Shown: positions 33,131 to 42,061, counted from the stretch's first letter. The stretch is 64,000 bases of DNA from Micavibrio_A sp041655955 (GCA_041655955.1 JBBAEN010000002.1:186001-250000), one strand, 5' to 3'. Program-made: numbers and translations. The notes: a model not told the origin generated them from the sequence alone.

Positions 33131-34221
33131 GCGGCCTTTCCGGCAGTTTTATTAAGGCCCGCATATTGTATGGTGGGGCAGCGCCTGTGCCGGCCGCAAC
33201 AGGCCGCGTCCGGATAAGGCGCAATTACATCCATGGAAGGCGCGGCAAGCGCCATGGCGGCAAGCCCGCGAATAAAGGCGGGATGGGTGCCGACGGTTTC
33301 GGCCTTGTAATAGCCCTTGATGCCCGCTTTTTCCGCAATATGCCTGTATTCAATGTCGATTTCGACAAGCGTTTCAACATGCTCTTGCGTAAAAGCATGG
33401 GGCAGGATGACAAGCGGAACCCCGTCTTTAATGGCTTCATGAACGCATTCTTCCGTCGAGGGGCCGAGCCATTTGCGCGGCCCGATGCGCGACTGGTAAC
33501 AGATTTTCCAGTCCAGATTTTCAACCCCCGTCGCGGCGGCGATGGCGGCGGCGGACAATTCGCATTGTTCCTGATAGGGATCGCCGTCTTTCACGACGCT
33601 TTCCGGCAAGCCATGCGCCGAAAACAGCACGCGCGGCTTCAGGCCCGTTTCCGCGACGGCGCGATCATAGACTGTGCGGACATTCTCGGCGCTCGCCGCG
33701 ATAAAACCGGATTCGAGCGAATAGCAGCAAACAAGATTGAACGGTTTTTTATCAAGGCCGGTTTTCTTCGCCGCCTTTTGCCATTCCTGAAAAGAGGATC
33801 GCGTCGTCGTCGTCGAATATTGCGGATAGAGCGGCAAGAGGATGATATTGTCCGGCTCCCACGCCTTGACCTCTTGCGCCGTTTCATCGGCGAGCGGGTG
33901 CCAGTAACGCATCGTGATAAAACATTTATACAGATTATTACCGCCCGCCTCGCCGTTCAGCAAATCTTCAAGCGCGCGGGCCTGCGCCCGGCTATTTTCC
34001 AAAAGCGGGGATTTATCGCCCAGCTCGCGGTAGCTGTCGCCGGCTTCTTTTTTCGTCCGGCTGGACGCAATCCTGTGCGCCAGAAGCCAGCGAAACGGAT
34101 AAGGAAGCCGGATGATGTTCGGATCGGTAAAGAAATTGAAAAGAAAAGGCCGGATAGATTCCTTTGAATCAGGCCCCCCAAGGTTAAAAAGAACAATGGC
34201 TGTTTTTTTCATCGCTTCCAT
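33127..34221 (-). CDS. hemH: ferrochelatase
   Basis: HemH inserts Fe2+ into protoporphyrin IX. The 364-residue protein has VLFNLGGPDSKESIRPFLFNFF, YWHPLADE, LYPQYSTTTTRSS, FSAHGLPESVVKDGDPY (catalytic His) and QSRIGPRKWLGPSTEE. The C-terminus carries a Cys cluster, DAACCGRHRRCPT, which could ligate a [2Fe-2S] cluster, as described for some alphaproteobacterial and animal ferrochelatases; that is inference. The start may be ATG 34221 or 34212. It overlaps hemE by 13 bases. Confidence 0.96.
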   Translation of the reverse strand: MEAMKKTAIVLFNLGGPDSKESIRPFLFNFFTDPNIIRLPYPFRWLLAHRIASSRTKKEAGDSYRELGDKSPLLENSRAQARALEDLLNGEAGGNNLYKCFITMRYWHPLADETAQEVKAWEPDNIILLPLYPQYSTTTTRSSFQEWQKAAKKTGLDKKPFNLVCCYSLESGFIAASAENVRTVYDRAVAETGLKPRVLFSAHGLPESVVKDGDPYQEQCELSAAAIAAATGVENLDWKICYQSRIGPRKWLGPSTEECVHEAIKDGVPLVILPHAFTQEHVETLVEIDIEYRHIAEKAGIKGYYKAETVGTHPAFIRGLAAMALAAPSMDVIAPYPDAACCGRHRRCPTIQYAGLNKTAGKAA

Positions 34222-35264
34222 TCCCGGATCTTAGAGCTTAACCGCGTGACATTTTCAATCGGCGTTTCCTTGTGTATGCCGTGCCCCAGATTAAAGATAA
34301 AGGGGGTATTTCCAAAATCCGCGCAAATACGCTCTATTTCCCCCTCCAGCGCCGCGCCGCCGCCGCGCAGCAGGACGGGATCGAGATTGCCCTGCACCGG
34401 CATGAGGGGCTGGAGCGTTTGCGCGGCCCATCCCCTGTCCGCCTCTTGCCCAAGGCCGATGCAATCGACGCCCGTTTCCTGCGCATAGCGTTCCAGAAGC
34501 GGTTTGGCGCAGCCGCGCGGAAAACCGATAACCGGAATATGCGGATAATTTTGTTTGATAAAAGCGCGGATCTTTTTCGCAGGGTCGATAACCCAGCGCG
34601 TGAAATCATCCGCATCGACAAGCCCCGCCCAGCTATCGAAAAGTTGCAGCGTTTCGGCGCCGGCCTTGATTTGCCCTTCGAGGTAAAGACAGCTTGCCTC
34701 GGTCACAAGATCGATAAGCGCCGCGAAAAAATCCGGATCGGTTTTCGCAAGGGAGCGCGTATGGGAAAAATCGGGACTGCTCCCGCCCTCGACCATATAG
34801 CAGGCCACAGTCCAGGGCGAGCCGCAAAAGCCGATAAGCGTGACGTCGTCAAACCATTCCGCCTGTAAAAGCCCGCGCACCCGTTCGACCGTTTCATAGA
34901 TAGGCGCGCAATGGGAATTGATCTTGGCAATATCGAGCTTTGCCAGATCGGCGGCCTCCCGCAAAGGCGGTAATTTCGGCCCCTCGCCTGTTTCAAACGC
35001 CAGATCCTGCCCCAGCGCATGCGGGACTATCAAAATATCGGAAAATAAAATCGCCCCGTCCATGCCGAAACGGCGCAAAGGCTGGATCGTTACCTCCGCC
35101 GCCATCGAGGGGTTATAGGCAAGGTTTAAAAAACTCCCCGCCTGCGCCCGCAGTTCACGATATTCGGGAAGGTAACGTCCCGCTTGCCGCATCAGCCAGA
35201 AAGGAACTTTCGCACAGCTTTTGCGTTGAAGGACATCGAGGATCGGTTTTGTGTTTTTGCTCAT
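34209..35264 (-). CDS. hemE: uroporphyrinogen decarboxylase
   Basis: HemE removes four carboxyl groups from uroporphyrinogen III. The 351-residue protein has PFWLMRQAGRYLPEYRELR, AILFSDILIVPHALGQDLAFETGEGP, GFCGSPWTVACYMVEGG, LQLFDSWAG, PVIGFPRGC and FNLGHGIHKETP, all family signatures. In Caulobacter and many relatives the replication origin lies just upstream of hemE, and the sequence there supports the same arrangement. No Shine-Dalgarno is visible before the ATG. Confidence 0.98.
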   Translation of the reverse strand: MSKNTKPILDVLQRKSCAKVPFWLMRQAGRYLPEYRELRAQAGSFLNLAYNPSMAAEVTIQPLRRFGMDGAILFSDILIVPHALGQDLAFETGEGPKLPPLREAADLAKLDIAKINSHCAPIYETVERVRGLLQAEWFDDVTLIGFCGSPWTVACYMVEGGSSPDFSHTRSLAKTDPDFFAALIDLVTEASCLYLEGQIKAGAETLQLFDSWAGLVDADDFTRWVIDPAKKIRAFIKQNYPHIPVIGFPRGCAKPLLERYAQETGVDCIGLGQEADRGWAAQTLQPLMPVQGNLDPVLLRGGGAALEGEIERICADFGNTPFIFNLGHGIHKETPIENVTRLSSKIREWKR

Positions 35265-35750
35265 GGCGAGATAAAAGCAGAAGATACCTAAAATACAAAT
35301 CTTTATTTAATTAAGGGTGTAATAGATATAGGTGCTGTGGGAATCGGGGATTGAATTTCATCCAGATTTTTGCCCACAGGCTGTGAAATGCGTTTTTACA
35401 CTGCGCTTATTATCTTTCTTTCCAATCGCACGATCGCTTCACACAGGCAAAAATGATCCTTCCCACAGCTTGGTAACCCGCTTTGAGCGAAATGAATGAC
35501 GGTGAAAAAGATTCATACATTTTTAATCCTTGTATTTACCCTCCCGGATTCCCACAGGGCCATACAGGGAACAAAGATATGACAATCACTAACGGGCCGG
35601 ATCGCATCGAATCACCCGCCTTCTTCCAGCCTGAAACCGCCCTTATCCTGATTTCCTCCGTCCCTTCCCGCTTCTTTCCGCGCCTCTTTTTGTGGAACAG
35701 GCCATTTACCGCTTTCACAGCGTTTAAGCCTCCTTTATAGAAGAAGAACC
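35265..35750. other. oriC: probable chromosomal replication origin (oriC)
   Basis: This gap beside hemE has an AT-rich tract (about 35290-35330, with ATTTAATTAAG), and repeated DnaA-box-like 9-mers ending CCCACA: ATTCCCACA at 35336-35344 (minus), TTGCCCACA at 35370-35378, CTTCCCACA at 35459-35467 and ATTCCCACA at 35548-35556. CTTCACACA near 35437 may be another. Four GANTC sites (35341, 35510, 35547, 35609) lie in 273 bases, as expected for CcrM control. Gene context (parAB, rsmG-mnmG, hemE) agrees. I see no gene in it. Confidence 0.75.
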
Positions 35751-36365
35751 ATGTTCAAGGAAGAATTCACAAAACTCGATCCCGTAAAAGCCGCCCGTAT
35801 GATAGCGCATGTCAATCCGCATCTGGATGTCGTTTTCGATGAAAAAACGGCGCAGGCCATGGTGTGCGACCTGCCTTTTTACAAAGGTTATTTTTTGGTG
35901 GAATTGTCGCGCCATGACGAACATCCGCCGCTGGTGCGGCATGTAGTGTGCAATCAGGACGGGCAGGTGGTGCCGCTTGACTGGACGAACGCGCCTCTTT
36001 TCGCCTTGAATGAAAATGTCCCCCTCACCCTCAGGGAAGAAACCCGCGCCGCTTATGTGCGGTTCTTTTTCAATTATGTACGCGGCAGTCACGGGCGTTT
36101 CCTCATCGTCGATACGGTTGACGATATTGACTGGCGCGAGGAACCGTCGCCCGCGGGCCGCAAGGCGCTTACCAAGATGATAGAGCCGCTTTCCCTGCAA
36201 TCCGTCGAAGCGGACGGGACGGCGATTTTTGCCATGAGCGTGATTTTCAAGGATTCCCTCTTTTCCGCCCGCGCCCATTTAAAGCCGGACGGGCATGTCA
36301 CGCTGCAAGATGAAGAGCTTCTCGTCGAAGATATTCCGGTCGCGGACGATCTTTTCGGCCAATAA
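35751..36365 (+). CDS. hypothetical protein beside oriC
   Basis: The 204-residue product starts MFKEEFTKLDPVKAARMIAHVNPHLD with GAAGAAG as ribosome site. It contains YKGYFLVELSRHDEHPPLVRHVVCNQDG and TRAAYVRFFFNYVRGSHGRFLIVD, and ends acidic. No signal peptide, membrane segment or recognisable catalytic motif. I do not know the family. It is the first gene to the right of the origin and would be replicated first. Confidence 0.75.
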   Translation: MFKEEFTKLDPVKAARMIAHVNPHLDVVFDEKTAQAMVCDLPFYKGYFLVELSRHDEHPPLVRHVVCNQDGQVVPLDWTNAPLFALNENVPLTLREETRAAYVRFFFNYVRGSHGRFLIVDTVDDIDWREEPSPAGRKALTKMIEPLSLQSVEADGTAIFAMSVIFKDSLFSARAHLKPDGHVTLQDEELLVEDIPVADDLFGQ

Positions 36366-36378
36366 AACCGGTCTTTTC

Positions 36379-36395
36379 TTAATCATCCCTTAACC
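36379..36395 (+). promoter_or_regulatory. CtrA-type binding site
   Basis: TTAA-TCATCCC-TTAACC matches the full CtrA motif TTAA-N7-TTAAC. A further GGTTAATCAT lies at 36437-36446. Both sit between the origin-proximal gene and the gene at 36457. Confidence 0.65.
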
Positions 36396-36456
36396 AAAAG
36401 ACGCCGCGGAAAATCAATGGTTTTTCGTAGGATTTGGTTAATCATTTTCGGCCACA

Positions 36457-37872
36457 ATGGGCGTTGGGGAGATGCTCTTACACGGCATTTCGCGGAATAA
36501 ATTCAAGAAAAAAGACATTGGGGCCATGGGAAACAATACGGATAAATCAAACAGCAAGCGCGTAAAAATACGCCGCCGCAAGCCATGTTTGATGGCATAT
36601 ACGCTCAATAATACACAGCCCGTCATTTGCACGATCGTGGCCGACCAGCCATATTTTTATATGGAAGAAGAAAATATCATCGAAGACGATGTTTTCGCGT
36701 GCGAGGAATTCGCGGCGCTTGAAAAAGACATTGCCGATATGAAACGCAAGATGGCGGCTTATGAGAATATGTCCCGCGGCATGGAACGCGATCCGAAAGC
36801 GCGCCTGACATTATTCGCGGATAACGCCGCAAGCATCGCGCCGCAACGTGAAAATGAAACCGCCGCCGATGCCGTTACAAAGAACGCCGCCGTAAAGGAC
36901 GCCATTATAGAGATTGCAAGCGGGAGCCGGATGGTGAAAACCCTTCTCGGTTTCGCCGCGGATAACGGCATTGAAATTACGCAAAGCCGTCAGGTTTTCT
37001 CCGCCTATTACGACAAGAAGGCCGGAAAAATCCTGATCCATCCGGAATTGGAAGAGGCAAAGGCCGTGCTTCTTCTCGCCCGTGAACTGCGCCGCCACTG
37101 GCAGCATAAAAACGGGGCGTTGATCCACCCGATGACCTTTCATCCCGATCAGGCGATTTTGGTGAACCGCGCGCAGGCCGCCGATTTGACGGCCTCCATG
37201 ATACGCTGTGCGTGGGAATTGCAGCTGGCCGGTTACCGCGCCGCGTGGGAGGCCATGGAGCTTTCCAACGATGCGGATCTGGCCCGCAGCTTTGCCCGCG
37301 AGGCGCTGGTCGATTTCCGCTCCATCGCGGACGGCAAGGCGATGGCGGCGGTTTTTGAAGGATGGTTTATGTCCGAACGCCGCCGTTATCACGATAAAAA
37401 ACTGATTCAGGCGATGCTGGCCGACCATGCGGGCTATGTCTTTAGCTGCGCCGACACGTCGCGTCATGTCACGCTGGATCTGATGGCGGCGCTGGGCGAA
37501 CAGCCATACGGCAAAAATTACCTGGCACCTTATGCCGCCATGATCGTCGAAGACCCGCTTTTCACCGAAGTCTGCGACCGATCCAACGCCAATTTCCTTT
37601 GGTTTATCAAGTTCGAGCGCTCTTTCCGCGAAACGGAACAGGCTTTGCAAAGTGAAGGGGGACTCTCCTCCGAAAGCGGCAATCCGCCCCTTTCTTCCCC
37701 TTTGAAAACAGATCAGGCAGGCCATGAACCAGACGCTACAGTTATTTCCATCCGCGATGACGGGCCGTTTATCCACAGGCGCAAAAAGCCTTTCCATGCG
37801 GAAAAGCTTGAAGACTCCGCCTCCGGCACAAATGTCATTCACGTCAGGTTCGGGAACGCGGAGCAGGGTTAG
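36457..37872 (+). CDS. degenerate metallopeptidase-like protein (DUF6782-like), first copy
   Basis: The 471-residue protein has a basic N-terminus, a coiled-coil-prone stretch (EEFAALEKDIADMKRKMAAYE, about residues 85-110), and a central domain FSAYYDKKAGKILIHPELEE...VLLLARELRRHWQHKNGALIHP. The position where a zincin would show HExxH reads ARELRRHWQ, so the zinc-binding His is lost. I connect it to DUF6782 putative metallopeptidases from memory. It ends with a disordered tail. Several starts are possible (36457, 36526, 36595). The paralogue downstream and the CtrA-type site upstream suggest cell-cycle-linked control. Confidence 0.7.
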   Translation: MGVGEMLLHGISRNKFKKKDIGAMGNNTDKSNSKRVKIRRRKPCLMAYTLNNTQPVICTIVADQPYFYMEEENIIEDDVFACEEFAALEKDIADMKRKMAAYENMSRGMERDPKARLTLFADNAASIAPQRENETAADAVTKNAAVKDAIIEIASGSRMVKTLLGFAADNGIEITQSRQVFSAYYDKKAGKILIHPELEEAKAVLLLARELRRHWQHKNGALIHPMTFHPDQAILVNRAQAADLTASMIRCAWELQLAGYRAAWEAMELSNDADLARSFAREALVDFRSIADGKAMAAVFEGWFMSERRRYHDKKLIQAMLADHAGYVFSCADTSRHVTLDLMAALGEQPYGKNYLAPYAAMIVEDPLFTEVCDRSNANFLWFIKFERSFRETEQALQSEGGLSSESGNPPLSSPLKTDQAGHEPDATVISIRDDGPFIHRRKKPFHAEKLEDSASGTNVIHVRFGNAEQG

Positions 37873-37927
37873 GCAGTTCGTCTTCGATGAAAGCGGCAAA
37901 GAATGCGCCGCGCGGGAGTATAGCCAG

Positions 37928-38974
37928 GTGAGAGCCGATCGCTTTGAAAGAAAATCGCTGCTGCCGAAAGACCGCTCTTTGGAGAGCGACGTCATCATCA
38001 TGCATTACCGAAAAGATGGCGAGATTGCCGGCGCGCCCCATGCGCTGAAGGCGCAAAAGGAACGCGCGCCTGCCGAACTCGCCAATCTTGCCTTTGGTTT
38101 TGAAAGTGACGCGGATCTGGCGGGCTGGCTTTGCGCCCTTGCGTCCCAGTCGCCGACGGCACGGCGGCTTTTGCTCGAAGCGCAGAAAAAGGGCTGGGTT
38201 TGCGCCCTCGACGATCTTTCGGGGGATGGTTTCGCGCTGGATTGCGCCGAAAAGCGCGTGACGCTCGACCATTTCGGCTTTACGGCCCGCGCCCTTGGCC
38301 GCTCGGCCCATTTCAGGAACACCGTCTTTATCAATTTTATCCGCGCCTTGCGCGGTATCTGGCATGCGGAAAAAGGGCATGATTCCTTGCAAACCCACCA
38401 TCCCGAAGCGGCGTTTAGGATGGAGCGCGCGCTGCAGGCCGATTGCGAAACCGTCGCCATGCTGGCCGGATGGGAGCTTCGCGGCGCGGGCCATGCGGAT
38501 ATATGGCGCGTGATGCTGGGGTCGGACGAAGGCGACATGGCGATGATTTTCACCCGCGCCCTTGAAACCGATCCGGCGGGTTATTATGACGGATCCGCCC
38601 TCGCCCGCGCTTTTTGCCAATGGTACGGGGACGAGGCGCGCGTGGCGGCCTTTGACCATAAAACGCTGGAAAAAATGGATGAAATTCTGGGATCGGACGA
38701 AGACGGGAACGGGCGGTTCGGCGCCGAACCCGCGCGCGGCGAAGCCATCGAAAAAATCGCCGTCCTGCCCGACGGTTCCCCCTATCTGTCCGGCATGGGC
38801 CGCAATATCGCGGCGGAACCTTATTTCACCGCCATCGACGATGAGGTGAACGAGGCGCATCTGGCGCAAATCACCCATGACGCGGCGGCAATTATCGCGG
38901 GCGGCGTCGCTTTCCGCGACGGGGAGCTTGCGAAAAAACTCTTTCCCCCCGATCTCGTGGACATTCACGATTAG
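37928..38974 (+). CDS. degenerate metallopeptidase-like protein, second copy
   Basis: The product (about 348 aa) is a diverged relative of its upstream neighbour: ALDDLSGDGFALDCAEKRVTLDHFGFTARALGRSAHF... aligns with the first copy, and HHPEAAFRMERALQADCETVAMLAGWELRGAGHADIWRVM matches HPDQAILVNRAQAADLTASMIRCAWELQLAGYRAAWEAM. It also lacks HExxH. GTG 37928 with GGGAG upstream is chosen; ATG 38000 is an alternative. The frame is open further left only because it overlaps the first gene. The two genes probably arose by tandem duplication. Confidence 0.7.
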   Translation: MRADRFERKSLLPKDRSLESDVIIMHYRKDGEIAGAPHALKAQKERAPAELANLAFGFESDADLAGWLCALASQSPTARRLLLEAQKKGWVCALDDLSGDGFALDCAEKRVTLDHFGFTARALGRSAHFRNTVFINFIRALRGIWHAEKGHDSLQTHHPEAAFRMERALQADCETVAMLAGWELRGAGHADIWRVMLGSDEGDMAMIFTRALETDPAGYYDGSALARAFCQWYGDEARVAAFDHKTLEKMDEILGSDEDGNGRFGAEPARGEAIEKIAVLPDGSPYLSGMGRNIAAEPYFTAIDDEVNEAHLAQITHDAAAIIAGGVAFRDGELAKKLFPPDLVDIHD

Positions 38975-38988
38975 GGCGGAATATTCCT

Positions 38989-39017
38989 TTTTGCCGCGGG
39001 GCCGCATCGGCTAAGAT
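38989..39017 (+). promoter_or_regulatory. ppsR promoter, probably leaderless
   Basis: TAAGAT (39012-39017) lies 6 bases before the ppsR ATG, with TTTTGC 17 bases upstream (38989-38994). No ribosome site. Confidence 0.45.
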
Positions 39018-39023
39018 GCGCCC

Positions 39024-39887
39024 ATGAATGCCAAGCCGCGCAAAGATCCCGTCCGGGATTTTCACATCTACCTGATTTCCGACGCCACCGGAACGACGTT
39101 GCAAGGATTGGCGCGGGCCGTCCTTGCGCAATTCGACGATATCGATCCGGTCGAAAGATTCTGGCCGATGGTGCGATCGGAGGCGCAGCTCGACCGCGCC
39201 ATCGCCGATATGCGCGAAAATCCCGGCCCTGTCCTTTTTACGCTGGTGGATAAAAAGCTCCGCCGGAAATTGCAGGAAGTCTGCGCGGAGCTGGACGCCC
39301 CCTGCATGCCCGTTCTCGATCCGATGCTGCGCGGCATGGCGGCCTATCTCGGCACCCCGCCGCGGGGGATTCCGGGGTTGCAGCATACGCTGAACGAAGC
39401 CTATTTCCGGCGCATGGACGCGGTCGATTTCGCCATCCATTACGATGACGGGCAGGAGCTGGACGGGATCGAAGAAGCCGACGTCGTCCTTGTCGGCGTG
39501 TCGCGCACATCGAAAACCCCGACCTGCATTTTCCTCGCCCGCCGCGGCATCCGCGCCGCCAATATTCCGCTGGCGGTGGAAGTGCCGTTCCCCGAAGAGA
39601 TCGTAAAACATAAGGGGCCGCTTTTTATCGGCCTGACCGAAAGCGCGGAACGGCTCGTCCATATCCGCCGCAACAGGCTTCAGGCCGAAGAACAGGATGC
39701 GCGCTACAGCGAAAACACTTATCTTGATCTGGATCGCGTCGAAGAAGAGATTCGTTATGCGCGCCGGCTTTTTTCAAAGCATGGCTGGCCGGTCATCGAC
39801 GTGACGCGCCGCTCCGTCGAGGAAACGTCGGCGGAGATCATGATGCTCTTGCAAAAATACAAAGGAAAGGGAGGGGGATTGTCATGA
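39024..39887 (+). CDS. ppsR: PEP synthase/PPDK regulatory kinase-phosphorylase (DUF299)
   Basis: This family uses ADP to phosphorylate, and phosphate to reactivate, pyruvate,phosphate dikinase or PEP synthase. The 287-residue protein has FHIYLISDATGTTLQGLARAVLAQF at the N-terminus and the P-loop-like VLVGVSRTSKTPTCIFLARRG near residue 155, both diagnostic. Located in its usual alphaproteobacterial place before aroE; the maf gene often found between them is absent. It overlaps aroE by 4 bases. Confidence 0.96.
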   Translation: MNAKPRKDPVRDFHIYLISDATGTTLQGLARAVLAQFDDIDPVERFWPMVRSEAQLDRAIADMRENPGPVLFTLVDKKLRRKLQEVCAELDAPCMPVLDPMLRGMAAYLGTPPRGIPGLQHTLNEAYFRRMDAVDFAIHYDDGQELDGIEEADVVLVGVSRTSKTPTCIFLARRGIRAANIPLAVEVPFPEEIVKHKGPLFIGLTESAERLVHIRRNRLQAEEQDARYSENTYLDLDRVEEEIRYARRLFSKHGWPVIDVTRRSVEETSAEIMMLLQKYKGKGGGLS

Positions 39888-40705
39888 AACCAATCCGCGC
39901 CTGCGTCATCGGCCATCCGGTAGATCACAGCAAAAGCCCGCTCATCCATAATCACTGGCTTGAGATATACGGCATTCACGGGCTCTATGAAAAGATGGAC
40001 GTCCAGCCGGGGACGCTTGGCGCGGCGATGAACGATCTCGTCAAGATCGGTTATGCGGGATTTAATGTGACGCTTCCCTATAAGGAAGACATTATGGCGC
40101 TTTGCCATCATATCGACGATACGGCGCGGGCCGTCGGCGCGGTCAATATGGTGACGATCAGGGATAAAAAACTATACGGCACGAATACGGATGCTTATGG
40201 CTTCATCCAGAATATCCGCGCCGGCAGGCCGGATTATGATTTTCAGGCAGGGCGGGCCGTGGTCATCGGCGCGGGCGGCGCGGCGCGGGCGGTCGTGCGC
40301 GGGCTTTTGGATGCGGGCGCCGAAAAAATCACCATCACAAACCGTACGGTTGAAAAGGCGCAGGCGATCCGTTCGATGGATGCGGCGCGGATTGCGGTTG
40401 CGGAATGGGGGGAGCGGAGCGAGCTTTTGGGCGATTGCTCTTTGCTGGTGAACACGACGTCGCTCGGCATGACGGGGAAAGATCGGCTGGAGATGGATTT
40501 GGCGGGGCTTGATCCGGCGGCGCTGGTTTGCGACATCGTTTACGCGCCGCTGATGACGGATTTGCTTTTGGCCGCACAGGCGCGCGGGAATCCTGTCGTC
40601 ACCGGCATCGGGATGCTGATCCATCAGGCGCGGCCAGCCTTTAAGGAATGGTTCGGCGTCATGCCGGAGCCGGATGCGGAACTGGAAAGGAAGCTTCTCG
40701 CATGA
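39884..40705 (+). CDS. aroE: shikimate dehydrogenase
   Basis: AroE reduces 3-dehydroshikimate with NADPH in aromatic amino-acid synthesis. The 273-residue product has VIGHPVDHSKSPLIHNHWL (substrate site), AGFNVTLPYKEDIMALC with the catalytic Lys, NTDAYGF, and the cofactor loop VVIGAGGAARAVVRGLL followed by ITNRTVEKA. The ATG overlaps the ppsR stop by 4 bases and its stop overlaps coaE, giving a tight ppsR-aroE-coaE-dnaQ operon. Confidence 0.97.
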   Translation: MKPIRACVIGHPVDHSKSPLIHNHWLEIYGIHGLYEKMDVQPGTLGAAMNDLVKIGYAGFNVTLPYKEDIMALCHHIDDTARAVGAVNMVTIRDKKLYGTNTDAYGFIQNIRAGRPDYDFQAGRAVVIGAGGAARAVVRGLLDAGAEKITITNRTVEKAQAIRSMDAARIAVAEWGERSELLGDCSLLVNTTSLGMTGKDRLEMDLAGLDPAALVCDIVYAPLMTDLLLAAQARGNPVVTGIGMLIHQARPAFKEWFGVMPEPDAELERKLLA

Positions 40706-41301
40706 TTATCCTCGGCCTCACAGGCTCCATCGGCATGGGGAAATCGACGGCGGCGAAAATGCTGAAAATCATGGGCGTTCCGATCCATGATTCCGACCAT
40801 GCGGTGCATAAGGCGCTTGCCCCTGGCGGCGAAGCGTTTGAAGAAGTCGCCGCGGCGTTTCCGGCGGCGTGGGATTCAAAAAACCGCATCATCGATCGCG
40901 GGAAGCTCGGCGCGCTTATTTTTGCGGATGCGGAGGCAAAGCGAAAACTCGAAGCGATTTTGCATCCGGCGGCGCAGCGATCGCAGCTGGATTTTATCCG
41001 CGCGATGGAGCGCAAGGGGAAGGCGATCGTTTGTCTTGATATTCCGCTTTTATTTGAAACGGGTGCGGAGGCGCGGATGGATTATACAATCTGCGTAACC
41101 GCGCCGCCCGCGATTCAAAAGCGCCGCGTGATGAAACGCCCCGGCATGAGCGCGGAAAAATTCGATGCGATTGTCCAAAGCCAGATGCCGGATGCGGAAA
41201 AACAGGCGCGGGCCGATTATGTGGTGGAAACGGGCAAGGGCTATAGCCATGCTTTTTTCCGGCTCTGGAAGATTTTGAAAGAAATAAAAAAGAAGGGATA
41301 A
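40702..41301 (+). CDS. coaE: dephospho-CoA kinase
   Basis: CoaE phosphorylates dephospho-CoA in the last step of CoA synthesis. The 199-residue protein has the P-loop LGLTGSIGMGKSTAAKML near 5-20, DSDHAVHKAL, and LDIPLLFETGAEARMDYTICVTAP with the acidic residue and RVMKRPGMSAEKFDAI lid region. ATG at 40702 overlaps the aroE stop (ATGA arrangement). Confidence 0.97.
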   Translation: MIILGLTGSIGMGKSTAAKMLKIMGVPIHDSDHAVHKALAPGGEAFEEVAAAFPAAWDSKNRIIDRGKLGALIFADAEAKRKLEAILHPAAQRSQLDFIRAMERKGKAIVCLDIPLLFETGAEARMDYTICVTAPPAIQKRRVMKRPGMSAEKFDAIVQSQMPDAEKQARADYVVETGKGYSHAFFRLWKILKEIKKKG

Positions 41302-41304
41302 ATT

Positions 41305-41973
41305 ATGCGCGAGATTGTCCTCGATACAGAAACCACAGGGATGGATCCGGCCAAGGGCGACAAGCTTGTCGAGATAGGCTGTGTCGAGCTGGAAAACCAC
41401 CTGCCGACAGGCAAGCATTATCATATCTATATCAATCCGGAGCGCGACATCCCCGCCGAAGCCACGGCGGTTCACGGCATCACCAATGATTTTGTGAAGG
41501 ACAAGCCGACCTTTGGCGAAATTGTCGGCGGGTTCATGGATTTTATCGGCGATGCGAAGCTCGTCATCCACAATGCCGAATTCGACGTGAAGTTTTTGAA
41601 TGCGGAACTCAAGACATTCGGTTTTCCCTCGCTTGACCCGCGGCGCGTTTTCGACACGCTGCGCCTTGCCCGCGAAAAATTTCCGGGCAGTCCCGCGAAC
41701 CTTGACGCGCTGTGCCGCCGGTTCGGGATCGATAACTCAAGCCGGACGTTCCACGGGGCCTTGCTCGACTCCCAGCTTTTGGCGGAAGTCTATCTGGAGC
41801 TTCTGGGCGGGCGGCAGCGCGGGCTGGATATTGCGGTCGATGACGGCGCGGAAGGGCTTTTCGGCGGCCCGTCCGGCGGGCCGGAGCGGCCATACCGCGA
41901 ACCGCGCGCTTTTCCCGCCAGCGCCGAAGAGCTTGCGGCGCATGAGGAATTGATGAAAGCCATCACCAAATAA
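41305..41973 (+). CDS. dnaQ: DNA polymerase III epsilon subunit (proofreading exonuclease)
   Basis: DnaQ is the 3'-5' exonuclease of the replicase. The 222-residue product has ExoI EIVLDTETTGMDPAKGDKLVEIGCVEL, ExoII VIHNAEFDVKFLNAEL, and ExoIII RTFHGALLDSQLLAEVYLEL with the catalytic His-Asp. A short C-terminal extension leads to the polymerase-binding end. It is 3 bases from coaE. The conserved placement beside secB is typical of alphaproteobacteria. Confidence 0.96.
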   Translation: MREIVLDTETTGMDPAKGDKLVEIGCVELENHLPTGKHYHIYINPERDIPAEATAVHGITNDFVKDKPTFGEIVGGFMDFIGDAKLVIHNAEFDVKFLNAELKTFGFPSLDPRRVFDTLRLAREKFPGSPANLDALCRRFGIDNSSRTFHGALLDSQLLAEVYLELLGGRQRGLDIAVDDGAEGLFGGPSGGPERPYREPRAFPASAEELAAHEELMKAITK

Positions 41974-41997
41974 AATCCGCCCGGTAAGGGGCGGATT
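41966..41997 (-). terminator. terminator between dnaQ and secB
   Basis: Stem AATCCGCCC (41974-41982) / GGGCGGATT (41989-41997). On the minus strand it is followed by TTTTATTT, so it ends secB; it may also slow dnaQ transcription. Confidence 0.75.
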
Positions 41998-42061
41998 GAA
42001 CATTCCATGAAATTTTATAACGGATGGGCGGGCGGCCCCGAACAGGCCGCTTGGCAAATCT

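Noticed and set aside
37724..37927. Upstream extension of the second zincin-like gene
   Set aside because: These codons overlap the end of the first gene in another frame and show no similarity between the paralogues; the frame is open by chance.
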